Below are positions 53,796-63,651 of a stretch of 64,000 bases of DNA, piece by piece. Every line of letters starts with the position of its first letter. Positions within the stretch are counted from its first letter, which is position 1. The stretch covers positions 84,311 through 148,310 of the forward strand of contig NZ_FPKW01000010.1 of NCBI RefSeq assembly GCF_900114875.1. Direction: 5' to 3'. The stretch comes from Chryseobacterium limigenitum. Lineage in GTDB: Bacteria > Bacteroidota > Bacteroidia > Flavobacteriales > Weeksellaceae. The notes beneath the pieces were generated by a model, which was given only the letters and a program-made list of their open reading frames with translations, had not been told where the DNA came from and did no database searches. A program made the translations under genes and the position numbers.

Positions 53796-54683
53796 ATGAA
53801 AAAACTCAGTTTATTGTTGATATTTATCTTCTCAGCACAGAGCTTCTTTGCTCAGTCATTACAATTTTACACCGGAAAAAGAGATTTCATCCCCATTGAA
53901 ATATTGATGGAAGACGGCAGCACAAAAAAAGGATTTGCACAGGATTTTATGCTTCCGGATGTTGCCACTTTCAGCTTCATGGGAAAAGGCTCGAAGAATG
54001 CTAATTTGGATAGAAAAGAAGTTAAATTTAAGTCATCAAAAAGCGATACTCAAGTACAATTGATTCCTGTTTCAGATATTAAAAGCCTTATTTACACGAA
54101 TGAAGATACTCAGGAAGTCTCTCAACTCGACAAACGTCTTGTAAAAGAAATAAATAATGATCTGGAAATGGAATCAGAAGGAACCGTACTGATGCTCCCA
54201 CTGATGCAAAAGGGGAAAATAAATCTGTACGGCTACAGAAGCATGATGTGCAGAGCAGATTTTGGGAACAATATTTCTTCTGGATTTAATGGAAACGAAG
54301 ACAACTGCCAACTTACTTATGTGATGATTTATTTAAGCAAGCCTGACGAAACTTTTGCTGTTGCACCGGTAGATTACAGTTCATTAAGTCCTTTGGCTTT
54401 ATTCAATATGAAGACATTGTATAAAAAGTTTTATAAAGCGTACGAAATTGTAGGAGCCGACTGCCCGGAATTCCTGAAAAAGGTAGATGAAGCCAGACAA
54501 AGCGATTATTTCTCCAACAAAACTTTCAAAGAAAATAAAAGAGAATCGGAAGCCGAGAGAAAAGCTTTAATTAAAGGAAAAAAAGGTGCAGAAGCATCCA
54601 GAATCAATATGAAGTTCAGAACAGAATTATTCATAAAAATGTACCGAAAACTGCTTGATGATTATGAGCAAACATGTCAGTAA
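53796..54683 (+). CDS. Uncharacterised exported protein
   Basis: A 295-residue protein with a clear signal peptide (MKKLSLLLIFIFSAQSFFAQ) and no domain I recognise. The middle is beta-rich with 'CRADFG' and 'NCQLTYVMIYLSKP', and the C-terminus is highly charged and helical ('FKENKRESEAERKALIKG'). Cys residues occur in the mature part. I start at MKKLSLL (53796) because the signal peptide begins there; the frame is open from 53766. It has its own terminator at 54693-54724 and no operon partner. Confidence 0.65.
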   Translation: MKKLSLLLIFIFSAQSFFAQSLQFYTGKRDFIPIEILMEDGSTKKGFAQDFMLPDVATFSFMGKGSKNANLDRKEVKFKSSKSDTQVQLIPVSDIKSLIYTNEDTQEVSQLDKRLVKEINNDLEMESEGTVLMLPLMQKGKINLYGYRSMMCRADFGNNISSGFNGNEDNCQLTYVMIYLSKPDETFAVAPVDYSSLSPLALFNMKTLYKKFYKAYEIVGADCPEFLKKVDEARQSDYFSNKTFKENKRESEAERKALIKGKKGAEASRINMKFRTELFIKMYRKLLDDYEQTCQ

Positions 54684-54692
54684 TTATCATTT

Positions 54693-54724
54693 AAAATTCA
54701 CTTATAATAAGTGAATTTTTTTTA
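54693..54724. terminator. Bidirectional terminator between two convergent genes
   Basis: AAATTCACTTATAATAAGTGAATTT is a perfect palindromic hairpin with flanking A- and T-runs, between the exported protein and the LytTR regulator. Confidence 0.8.
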
Positions 54725-54746
54725 TGAAAAATCTTAAATAATTTTT

Positions 54747-55445
54747 TTAATTCAAATACGCTTTCAAGAAATTCTTATACGTTCTGCCTAACGGAAGTTT
54801 ATTACCGTCTTTAAGATAAACATTACCAGTATCATAAGAACTGATATGAGATGACAAAACAATGTATGATTTATGAATTCTGATAAACCCCAGATCTTGA
54901 AATTTCTCTTCAAAATTAGACATTCGTTCCAAAATCATGTATTTTTTGAGAGCTGTAATAAGGACGATATATTCTCCAAACCCCTGAATCCATTTAATAT
55001 CTTCCAGGAAAACTTTATTCATGATATAATTGGATTTAAACATGATAAAATCTTCCTGCTTTTTATTCTCTGCTGAATTTTTAAACTGTAAAAAATCTTT
55101 TGCTTTATTGACTGCTTTTTTAAACGTTTCAAAATCTACAGGCTTCACCAGATAATGCACAACATCCAGCTCAAAGGCTTTTACAGCATATTGGGTTTCC
55201 AGCGTAAGGAATATACAGAGAGGTTTGTAGGGTAACTGCTGCAAGAGTTCAATCCCATTCATATAGGGCATATTAATATCCAGAATCACAAGATCAACTT
55301 TATTTTTCAGTAGATATTCCAATGCTTCTTCCGGGTTTTGAAATCCTTTTATAAGGTCGATCCCTTCTATTTGATCACAGTACTGCTCAATAAGCTGCAA
55401 CGCAGGATATTCATCATCTACACTTACTATTGTCAAATTGGTCAT
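54747..55445 (-). CDS. LytTR-type response regulator
   Basis: A 232-residue two-component regulator. The receiver domain (about residues 1-120) has acidic residues at 10-11, phospho-acceptor Asp56 ('VILDINMPYMNG') and Lys in 'HYLVKPVDF'. The C-terminal LytTR domain (about 140-232) binds DNA ('IQGFGEYIVL', 'FIRIHKSYIV', 'LPLGRTYK'). The start overlaps the stop of the sensor kinase by 4 bp, so they are translationally coupled. Divergent genes (DUF2490, CitMHS, DAACS) are probable targets. Confidence 0.93.
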   Translation of the reverse strand: MTNLTIVSVDDEYPALQLIEQYCDQIEGIDLIKGFQNPEEALEYLLKNKVDLVILDINMPYMNGIELLQQLPYKPLCIFLTLETQYAVKAFELDVVHYLVKPVDFETFKKAVNKAKDFLQFKNSAENKKQEDFIMFKSNYIMNKVFLEDIKWIQGFGEYIVLITALKKYMILERMSNFEEKFQDLGFIRIHKSYIVLSSHISSYDTGNVYLKDGNKLPLGRTYKNFLKAYLN

Positions 55446-56551
55446 GATAATTTAATTTTTAAAACGGTCTGATATTCTTCATTCTCTCCTTCTGCAGAAA
55501 TAAAAGTAAATATACCTGAATAATTTTTTTCTAAGATACTCATTACTGCTTCATTCCCCAATCCGCCATTATCTTCGTTGTTCACAAGGATTTTCTTTTT
55601 AGCAATGCTATTTATAATTTCAAAAAATATTTCCTGATTTTCTATTTTGTATCGGACTTTTATAAAACTGTCAGATTCTATTCCGATGGCCGAATGCTTA
55701 AGTGCATTTTCAAATAGCGTAAGAAAAATTGAGGGCGGAATTTCAATTAATTCCAATGTTTCTTCGTCCTGAATATCAAAAGAAATATCCAGCAGGTTAT
55801 TGTATTTTAATTGATACAATCCGGTAAGAGATTGAATGGACGAAAACTCCTGAGCAATATTTATCTTTTCCTTATTGGTATCATATATTACATACTGAAG
55901 CAACTTGCTGAGTTGCAATATAGATTCTGAGGTATTTTCCGAAGCATGAAAACTTTTTGAATAAATGTTATTCAGTGTATTCAGCAGAAAGTGAGGATTC
56001 AATTTAGATTTTAGCAAATCCAGATGCAACTGATCTTTTTCTTCTCCCAATTCCTGAAAATCCTGTTCTATTAAAAATTTATCTTTCGTTATTCCTAAAA
56101 ATGAAGCCACAAGAATTACAATTCCCTGTTCTGTATACACATTGTATAGAAATTTTGTATTGGAAAGCGTTTCATTAAAATTCATTCTAAAAACTGCCGG
56201 CTCCAATAAAATTCTGAAAAGACTGGATACCAAAAAACAGATCAAAGCATACAAAATAAACTGCGGATATTTATTGGATAAATAAAATTGCGGAACAAGA
56301 TAATAGTACACCAAATAATACAATCCAATATTGAAAAGAATTATAAATAATACACACCAAATTAATTCCGGAGCATCAAGAAAGTAGTTTTCGGTGAAAA
56401 AAGTGATCAAAATGAAAACAAAAAAGAAGAAAACATGCTGAAACTTCAATAAAAAGCCCCAACGGTATTTCATCAGCATTTTTAGAATCTTATTATTGAA
56501 TAAAATTCTGAAAACCAACAATATAACCACAATATTTACTAATAAAAACAT
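55442..56551 (-). CDS. LytS/YehU-type sensor histidine kinase
   Basis: A 369-residue membrane kinase. The first ~155 residues hold about five membrane segments. A short coiled linker follows (about 160-182), then the His_kinase domain with phospho-acceptor His187 in 'KLNPHFLLNTLNNIYSK', and an HATPase domain (about 260-369, 'NALKHS', 'NEDNGGLGNEAVMSIL'). The signal recognised is unknown; the absence of a large periplasmic loop suggests sensing in the membrane. It partners the LytTR regulator just downstream. Confidence 0.92.
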   Translation of the reverse strand: MFLLVNIVVILLVFRILFNNKILKMLMKYRWGFLLKFQHVFFFFVFILITFFTENYFLDAPELIWCVLFIILFNIGLYYLVYYYLVPQFYLSNKYPQFILYALICFLVSSLFRILLEPAVFRMNFNETLSNTKFLYNVYTEQGIVILVASFLGITKDKFLIEQDFQELGEEKDQLHLDLLKSKLNPHFLLNTLNNIYSKSFHASENTSESILQLSKLLQYVIYDTNKEKINIAQEFSSIQSLTGLYQLKYNNLLDISFDIQDEETLELIEIPPSIFLTLFENALKHSAIGIESDSFIKVRYKIENQEIFFEIINSIAKKKILVNNEDNGGLGNEAVMSILEKNYSGIFTFISAEGENEEYQTVLKIKLS

Positions 56552-56701
56552 CTAAAAACTAGAATTTTCGGTCTCCCAAATATAACATCTTTTTAACCTT
56601 ATCATGCAGTTTACTGATAAAATCGGTCATTGATTGAAAAATTAATCAGCGATTTCTCCTTCTGGATATATTTGAGAATACAGATATTAATTAAATATTA
56701 C

Positions 56702-57397
56702 ATGAAGATTAAATTAAAATTAATTATCATTTTACTGATAAGTTTCTGCACCTCAGCAGCCGCGCAAAGCCGTGACAATTATAATATGTGGTTTCAGTAT
56801 TTGATGTCTGCAAGATTAACAGACAAAAGTACATTAACAGCACTTTCGCAATACCGCTCTTTTGATCTCGCTTATGATACAAGGCTTTTCCTGGTTTCAG
56901 CGTATGTGGATTATGAAGTGGCCAATGATGTAAAACCTGCTGCAGGATTTATGTTCCTTGTTTTGGATTCTTATAAATCTGATAACAGTAAAAAGGAAAG
57001 ATATGAAAAACGACCTTTTCAACAGGTCAGCTTAGGAGGAAATATCGGAAGAACCTCTATATCTCACCGTTTCCGTGTAGAAGAACGTTTCATCAGTAAT
57101 CCGGACGAATTTATTGTAAGGCTTCGTTACCTGATTTCCCTGAGAATTCCATTTAACAAAGCCGGAGAAAAAGAAAAATTCTACGGAATTCTGAAAAATG
57201 AGATCAGAATGAATGTGGTGAAAGAAGATCCGTTCGACAGCAACCGTTTAACCGCAGGAATCGGAATAAAAACCGGAAAAAACTCAGCGATAGAAGTTGC
57301 GTTTATCAACCAACTCGAAACCGGATCTACAAGCAATTACGGATATATCGGATTTAGAAACAGCTTCGACTGGCGCAAAAAAGAAAAAAACAGATAA
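56702..57397 (+). CDS. DUF2490 family outer-membrane barrel protein
   Basis: A 231-residue protein with signal peptide ('SFCTSAAAQS') and the DUF2490 pattern 'NYNMWFQYLMSARLTDKSTLTALSQYRSFDL' (about residues 26-56), 'HRFRVEERF', 'LRYLISLRIPF', and the ending 'YIGFRNSFDWRKKEKNR'. The family is a small outer-membrane barrel of unknown function. I start at MKIKLKLII (56702), where the signal peptide begins. It is first in a plus-strand row with CitMHS and DAACS transporters, so it may be the outer-membrane pore or sensor for the same substrate. Confidence 0.8.
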   Translation: MKIKLKLIIILLISFCTSAAAQSRDNYNMWFQYLMSARLTDKSTLTALSQYRSFDLAYDTRLFLVSAYVDYEVANDVKPAAGFMFLVLDSYKSDNSKKERYEKRPFQQVSLGGNIGRTSISHRFRVEERFISNPDEFIVRLRYLISLRIPFNKAGEKEKFYGILKNEIRMNVVKEDPFDSNRLTAGIGIKTGKNSAIEVAFINQLETGSTSNYGYIGFRNSFDWRKKEKNR

Positions 57398-57415
57398 CCC
57401 AAAATACATTTAGTT

Positions 57416-58702
57416 ATGCTTACATTCCTTGGATTTTTAATGATCATCATCTTTATGGTGCTCATTATGAACAAAAAAATGACCCCGCTTACAGCCTTGG
57501 TTATCGTTCCTGTAGTCATCGCTCTTTTTGCAGGATTCGGCCCTGAACTCGGAGATATGATGAAAAACGGGGTTAAAGAAATAGCTCTTACCGGAGTGAT
57601 GTTAATTTTTGCTATTCTTTACTTCAGTTTAATGATTGACACAGGATTATTTGAGCCTTTAGTCAATATTATTCTGAAAACCGTGGGTGACAACCCTATC
57701 AAAACAACCATTGGAACAGCTGTTCTTACTGCATTGGTATCATTGGATGGAGACGGTTCTTCTACTTATTTAATTGTAGTTGCCGCTATGCTTCCGCTTT
57801 ATAAAAAACAAGGTATGAATCCGTTGGTTCTTACCTGTATCATTATGCTTGCAGGGCAGATTATGAACATTCTTCCATGGGGAGGTCCTACAGCAAGAGT
57901 AATGAGTTCTCTGAAGCTTGGGCATACAGAAATATTTGTTCCCATGATCCCTATTATGGCTATAGGTATCGCGTGGGTGATATTTGTTGCTTATATTTTA
58001 GGCAGGAGAGAGAAAATAAGAATTGCCAAACATGGAAAATATACCAACTATAACACTAATGATATTATCGGCGAAGTAGATCTTAAGCTTCGACGTCCAA
58101 AACTGATACTTATCAATCTTGCTCTTACGATTACCCTTTTGGTAGTCATGATTCTTGATCTTGTGCCTTTAGGTATTGCTTTTATGATTGCTTTCTGTAT
58201 TGCTTCAATTATTAATTATCCAAAATTAAAAGATCAGCAAAAAATTATTTCCAAACATGCAGGTAACGCTTTATCGGTCGCAGGAATGATCTTCGGAGCA
58301 GGAATTTTCACAGGAATTCTAAATGGCTCAGGCATTATGCAGGCGATGGGAAATAGTATGATAGAAATAGTACCCAAAAGCTGGGGCGGTTATATGAATA
58401 TCGTTACAGCTGTTTTCAGTATTCCGTTTACTTTTTTCTTATCTAATGATGCTTATTATTTTGGAATATTACCCATTATTGTAGCTACAGGACATCAGTT
58501 GGGGATTTCTCCCGAGATATTGGGAAGAGCAAGTCTTATTGGCCAGGGTTCACATCTTTTGAGCCCGTTAGTTCCTTCCACTTATTTACTGGTTTCCCTT
58601 GCAGGCGTTGAATTTTCAGATCATTTAAAATATACTTTAAAATGGGCTCTCGGATCTTCTGTTGTAATGTTATTGGCTGCGCTGATTCTTGGAATTATTT
58701 AA
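57416..58702 (+). CDS. CitMHS-family citrate/metal symporter
   Basis: A 428-residue transporter with about 11 membrane segments. Members such as B. subtilis CitM import citrate bound to Mg2+ or Ca2+ with protons. Conserved blocks are 'LTALVSLDGDGSSTYLIVVAAMLPLYK' (about residues 100-126), 'LAGQIMNILPWGGPTARV' (about 145-162) and 'FFLSNDAYYFGILPI' (about 340-354). It begins 19 bp after the DUF2490 gene. The exact carboxylate is not shown by the sequence. Confidence 0.88.
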   Translation: MLTFLGFLMIIIFMVLIMNKKMTPLTALVIVPVVIALFAGFGPELGDMMKNGVKEIALTGVMLIFAILYFSLMIDTGLFEPLVNIILKTVGDNPIKTTIGTAVLTALVSLDGDGSSTYLIVVAAMLPLYKKQGMNPLVLTCIIMLAGQIMNILPWGGPTARVMSSLKLGHTEIFVPMIPIMAIGIAWVIFVAYILGRREKIRIAKHGKYTNYNTNDIIGEVDLKLRRPKLILINLALTITLLVVMILDLVPLGIAFMIAFCIASIINYPKLKDQQKIISKHAGNALSVAGMIFGAGIFTGILNGSGIMQAMGNSMIEIVPKSWGGYMNIVTAVFSIPFTFFLSNDAYYFGILPIIVATGHQLGISPEILGRASLIGQGSHLLSPLVPSTYLLVSLAGVEFSDHLKYTLKWALGSSVVMLLAALILGII

Positions 58703-58771
58703 TAGTAATTAAAAACACCTTATTCTGGTTAGAATATAATTATATTTTTGTAGAGACAAATAGTTTTTGAA

Positions 58772-59977
58772 ATGAACCTTTTCCATACAAAAAAGACATT
58801 TACAGGCAAATACTTAAGGAATCTTACCCTTTATGTATTTGCCGCCATTATCGGTGGAGTGCTTATGGGATATTACTTCCCTGAGATAAGCATTAAACTG
58901 GGCGTGGTAAGTCAGTATTTTTTTATGGTGTTGGAAACACTCATTCTGCCGATTATTTTCATGGCTATTATTTATGGGATCTGTCATTTAGCAGAAATTA
59001 AAAATGCAGACAGAATTATCTGGCAAACCGGACTCTATTTTATTTTAACAACTTCTTTAGCCATTATATTAGGGTTTATTTTTGGTTTCGCCGTACAACC
59101 CGGAGCCAATACAGGCATTGATAGCAGTAAAATAAATACATTTCTTCCCAAAACGTTTGCAATTAATGATAATTCTATCACTTCCGTTCTTTATCTTAAC
59201 CGACATGCCATTTTTCTTATTGTATCGATCATTATCGGAGTCTCCATAAACCTGTCTAAAGGAAGAGAACGCTTTCTAAAGGTATTGGATTATGGATTGG
59301 GAGCTTTCTACACTGTCATTAAATATTTATATATCATACTTCCGTTTATTATTTTCTGTAATATCGCTTTCGGGATTTCAGTGTATGGCATCAATACCCT
59401 TTTACCGCTCAGCAAAGTCGTGGCCACCGTATATCTTGCGGATATTGTTTTCATTTTCGGAGTGTTGGGGTTTGTCTCTTATCTATTTAAATTTAATCTT
59501 TGGAAATTTCTTCTCAACATCAAGGAAGAAATTATTTTGGTGATTACAACCTCTTCTTCAAAAACAGCCTTTCCCATCATTTTTGAAAAAATGGAAAGCG
59601 AAGGATATAGTAGAAAAATTTTAAGATTTATTATTCCGTTGGGATATAATTTTAATCTAGCCGGGGCTTGTATTTATCTTTCTGTGGCCTGTTGTTTCCT
59701 TATACAGTTTTATAACATTTCTTTAAGCATTAATGATTACATTTGGCTTTTTATCATCATTTCCATTACCTCAAAAACGGCTTCGGGTGTTCCCGGATCA
59801 GGATTTCTGGCACTTATTTTCACACTAAACAGATTCGGAAAAATCCCTTTGACTGATATCGCCTTGCTCTACAGCGTAGACCGCTTTATGAATGAAGCAA
59901 GATCTGTTACCAATTTTATTGGCATTGCGGTTTCCGGTGCGGTAATTTCGAAGCTCAATCAACATCAAAAAAATTAA
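58772..59977 (+). CDS. Dicarboxylate/amino acid:cation symporter (DAACS family)
   Basis: A 401-residue transporter of the GltP/DctA fold, with eight membrane helices and two re-entrant loops. Signature regions are 'VITTSSSKTAFPIIFEKMESEG' (HP1, about residues 253-274), 'GYNFNLAGACIYLSVACCF' (about 290-308) and 'ITSKTASGVPGSGFLALI' (HP2, about 330-347). The usual 'NMDGT' motif of helix 7 reads 'NLAGA', a notable change at the cation-binding site. It follows the CitMHS gene by 69 bp. The likely substrate is a C4-dicarboxylate or acidic amino acid. Confidence 0.87.
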   Translation: MNLFHTKKTFTGKYLRNLTLYVFAAIIGGVLMGYYFPEISIKLGVVSQYFFMVLETLILPIIFMAIIYGICHLAEIKNADRIIWQTGLYFILTTSLAIILGFIFGFAVQPGANTGIDSSKINTFLPKTFAINDNSITSVLYLNRHAIFLIVSIIIGVSINLSKGRERFLKVLDYGLGAFYTVIKYLYIILPFIIFCNIAFGISVYGINTLLPLSKVVATVYLADIVFIFGVLGFVSYLFKFNLWKFLLNIKEEIILVITTSSSKTAFPIIFEKMESEGYSRKILRFIIPLGYNFNLAGACIYLSVACCFLIQFYNISLSINDYIWLFIIISITSKTASGVPGSGFLALIFTLNRFGKIPLTDIALLYSVDRFMNEARSVTNFIGIAVSGAVISKLNQHQKN

Positions 59978-60028
59978 GAGTCTGTTATTATGATATTTAA
60001 TAATGGACTTGTTCAAACTTTTTATTCT

Positions 60029-60220
60029 AACCACAAAATTTTTTATACTTAAGTTTATTAAAGCTAATTTAGATAAATGCTGACAAGAACACTTAAGTTG
60101 TCTTGAAAACCTTTGATTTTCGCCTTATGTGAACTTTATTATTTTCAACGTTTTAGAATCTTAAAACGTAAGTGATCTTAAGTTTTTAAAAACTTTTGCA
60201 CATTTTGACTTTGTTTAATT
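60029..60220. repeat. Intergenic palindromic repeat element, copy B
   Basis: Related to the element at 32892-33085. The block 60085-60148 matches 32962-33024 at about 56 of 63 positions with one indel, and the left arm begins AACCACAAAA. The right arm is more degraded. It lies between the DAACS symporter gene and groES. Confidence 0.6.
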
Positions 60221-60293
60221 CAACTGAATTACGCCTTACGCCGTATTGATATTTTACCATCAGACGATTCTTACAATTTTCAAAAAAAGCGCT

Positions 60294-60375
60294 GAAATTT
60301 TTCTGCCAAAATTTCACATCGCAGAATAAAAATCTGCCAAAAATTTCGTTTCAGGTGCTTGGCACGTATTTAGAG
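60294..60375 (+). promoter_or_regulatory. Candidate groESL regulatory region with sigma-54-like element
   Basis: Three structures are visible. GAAATTTT-6-AAAATTTC is a perfect inverted repeat (60294-60315). CTGCCAAAATTTC (60303-60315) and CTGCCAAAAATTTC (60334-60347) are direct repeats 31 bp apart. TTGGCACG (60359-60366) matches the sigma-54 -24 box, but the expected -12 TTGC is TAGA here, so the match is half. No CIRCE element (TTAGCACTC-N9-GAGTGCTAA) is present, so HrcA control is unlikely. Confidence 0.5.
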
Positions 60376-60412
60376 AATTATAACACAGAAATAATTAAAA
60401 ATTAAACATATT

Positions 60413-60691
60413 ATGTCAGTAAACTTTAAACCATTAGCAGACAGAGTTTTGATCGAGCCGATCGCTGCAGAAACTAAAACAGCTTCAGGTATTATTATTC
60501 CGGACACAGCAAAAGAAAAACCACAAGAAGGTACAGTAGTAGCGGTAGGTCCTGGAAAAAAAGATGAGCCTACAACTGTACAAGTAGGTGACAAAGTTCT
60601 TTATGGAAAATATTCAGGTTCTGAATTAAAATTAGACGGAAAAGATTACTTAATCGTAAAAGAAGGAGATTTATTGGGTGTTATCGGATAA
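60413..60691 (+). CDS. groES: Co-chaperonin GroES
   Basis: A 92-residue lid of the GroEL cage. '[12 protein letters not shown]' starts the beta barrel, the mobile loop is '[18 protein letters not shown]' (about residues 20-37), and the conserved end '[14 protein letters not shown]' is present. It is cotranscribed with groEL 80 bp downstream. Confidence 0.97.
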   Translation: MSVNFKPLADRVLIEPIAAETKTASGIIIPDTAKEKPQEGTVVAVGPGKKDEPTTVQVGDKVLYGKYSGSELKLDGKDYLIVKEGDLLGVIG

Positions 60692-60732
60692 GATTCCTGA
60701 TTTAACTGAATAAAAAATTAATTTAAAAATAA

Positions 60733-62397
<1,665 letters not shown>

Positions 62398-62422
62398 TCA
62401 TCACTGCTGCTTTAAATATATA

Positions 62423-62450
62423 AACCGCTCTGTTTTCAGGGCGGTTTTTT
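62423..62450 (+). terminator. Terminator of groESL
   Basis: AACCGCTCTG-TTTT-CAGGGCGGTT forms a stable hairpin followed by a T-run. Confidence 0.85.
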
Positions 62451-62524
62451 TAATTAATAATTATCTAGTTACAATTTTTTCTTTTTAATTAATTTTAATA
62501 CTTTTATTTTTAAAATAACTAACC

Positions 62525-62884
62525 ATGTCATATTCGCTATCAATTTTAGGTAAAAATATTTTTGATTTAAATTATCAAGATATTGAAGTATTTTTTCAAA
62601 GTGAAAAGGAAGAAAATTTAAATCTCGAGTTTAAATCCTATGTAAATCTAGGTCAATATAAGGAAAAGGAAAACGTCATAAAAAAAAGCGTATGTGCATT
62701 ACTAAATTCTGAAGGAGGAATTATTATTTGGGGAGCGCCTGTAGAAATACGTGATGCAGACGGAAACACCAAAGCTTCGGGAGCATTAACACCTTTTAGC
62801 ACAACTTTAGATAAGGATAGATTGATCAATATATTTTCAACCGCTCCGCAAAGTCTCCCGACTTTGAGGAACAAAAATAAATAA
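62525..62884 (+). pseudogene. Truncated AlbA_2/Schlafen-like protein
   Basis: 119 residues with the start of an AlbA_2 (Schlafen-type putative DNA-binding) domain: 'NLNLEFKSYVNLG' (about residues 29-41) and 'SVCALLNSEGGIIIWG' (about 56-71). These proteins normally run on for several hundred residues. Here the frame breaks off right after a REP-like palindrome at 62843-62866, then a stop. It looks like the 5' remnant of a longer gene cut by a rearrangement at the palindrome. The fragment might still be translated, but function is doubtful. Confidence 0.65.
62843..62866. repeat. REP-like palindrome, copy 1
   Basis: CAAAGTC-TCCC-GACTTTG within a 24-nt stretch that recurs exactly at 63318-63341. 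It overlaps the end of the truncated AlbA_2 gene. Confidence 0.65.
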
Positions 62885-62955
62885 CTAATTTTCACCATTA
62901 AAAATCAAAGAAACCCACACTGGTGCGAGCGTCAAGCTCATTCCTACAAACATAA

Positions 62956-62980
62956 AACCGCTTACATCCAAGCGGTTTTT
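62956..62980 (+). terminator. Terminator-like hairpin
   Basis: AACCGCTT-ACATCC-AAGCGGTT followed by a T-run. There is no intact gene just upstream; it may have ended the gene now lost. Confidence 0.6.
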
Positions 62981-63010
62981 TCTTTCCAATATAATATGTA
63001 AATTAAAAAA

Positions 63011-63241
63011 CCACCCTTTTTGCCTGGAATTCCAGCCTAATTGCTTGATTATTGAACCTTTTAGGTTAGAAAACCACCCTTTCAGGTTCAAATTCCATCC
63101 TTTTTGCTCGGAATTCCACCCTATTTGCTTGGTTGCAGAATCTTTTAAGCTGGAAAACTACCCTTTTAGGTTTAATTTCAAGCCTTTTTGCATGGAATTC
63201 TAGCCTAATGGGTTGGTCGTTGAATCATTTTGGCTTGTCAA
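63011..63241. repeat. 21-bp tandem repeat array (11 units) with 84-bp higher-order period
   Basis: Eleven contiguous units of exactly 21 bp with approximate consensus CCACCCTTTTNGCTTGGAATT (20 of 21 given loosely). Units 1, 5 and 9 resemble each other most, as do 2/6/10, 3/7/11 and 4/8, so a four-unit block of 84 bp was itself repeated. On the minus strand each unit is seven codons: examples are N-S-R-Q-K-G-W, N-S-E-Q-K-G-W, N-L-N-L-K-G-W and F-S-N-L-K-G-S. Units 8 and 10 carry TAG where others have TGG or GGC-TGG. It is therefore either a non-coding minisatellite or, more probably, a decayed heptapeptide-repeat gene. Confidence 0.8.
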
Positions 63242-63317
63242 CAAGATTACAATACAGAAATATATTTTTAAGAGCGGTTTTTCCATTCCAGAACAAATTC
63301 AACATCCTATATTTATT

Positions 63318-63342
63318 GCTCCGCAAAGTCTCCCGACTTTGC
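63318..63342. repeat. REP-like palindrome, copy 2
   Basis: GCAAAGTC-TCCC-GACTTTGC has perfect 8-bp arms. The surrounding 24 nt are identical to 62843-62866. It lies in non-coding DNA. Confidence 0.65.
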
Positions 63343-63389
63343 GACATCGAAAAATAATTTCATAAGCCCAAATTAAAATTTAATATACA

Positions 63390-63418
63390 AACCGTTCCCA
63401 TTTCCAGAACGGTTTTCT
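63390..63418 (+). terminator. Terminator-like hairpin upstream of the truncated gene
   Basis: AACCGTTC-CCATTTCCA-GAACGGTT followed by TTTCTTT. No intact gene upstream on the plus strand. Confidence 0.6.
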
Positions 63419-63450
63419 TTATTTTTACACTTCAAATAAGTAAATAAAAC

Positions 63451-63651
63451 ATGAAGAAAATAGAAACAAAAATCGACGAGGCATTTAGAAATACCTTTCT
63501 ACTTCCCAGAGAAAAAGTAGTCACCGATTTTTTGGTTGATGTTTTAAATTCAAAATACAAATTTAGAGAAGATGATCAAAAAATTGAAGTCATCAGCTTG
63601 TATTATTATGCTTCAAGTCCTTTAAGCTTTTTGTTTGCTTTACCTAATTAA
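63451..63651 (+). pseudogene. 5' fragment of a gene interrupted by the IS element
   Basis: 66 residues, 'MKKIETKIDEAF...' with a charged helical start, then a segment ending in 'LSFLFALPN'. The stop codon TAA at 63649-63651 falls exactly where the IS end begins. I do not recognise the family. The rest of the gene, if present, would lie beyond the IS, outside the window. Confidence 0.5.

Larger units (their letters stand above)
59978..60412. other. Long intergenic region upstream of groESL
   Basis: 435 bp with no gene. It holds repeat copy B (60029-60220) and a regulatory stretch upstream of groES (60294-60370). Confidence 0.6.
62885..63450. other. Non-coding accessory patch with repeats
   Basis: 566 bp with no intact gene. 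It holds a terminator-like hairpin (62956-62980), the 21-bp repeat array (63011-63241), the second REP-like palindrome (63318-63342) and a further terminator-like hairpin (63390-63418). Confidence 0.6.

Noticed and set aside
60241..60412. CIRCE element for HrcA
   Set aside because: No TTAGCACTC-N9-GAGTGCTAA or near match occurs upstream of groES.
62885..63091. A 68-codon minus-strand frame over part of the repeat array as a real gene
   Set aside because: It covers only a few repeat units, lacks an ATG start, and the same frame has stops in units 8 and 10, so it is better described as remains of a repeat gene.
63011..63241. Considered as a CRISPR array
   Set aside because: The units are contiguous with no unique spacers, 21 bp long and diverged, and no cas gene is near.
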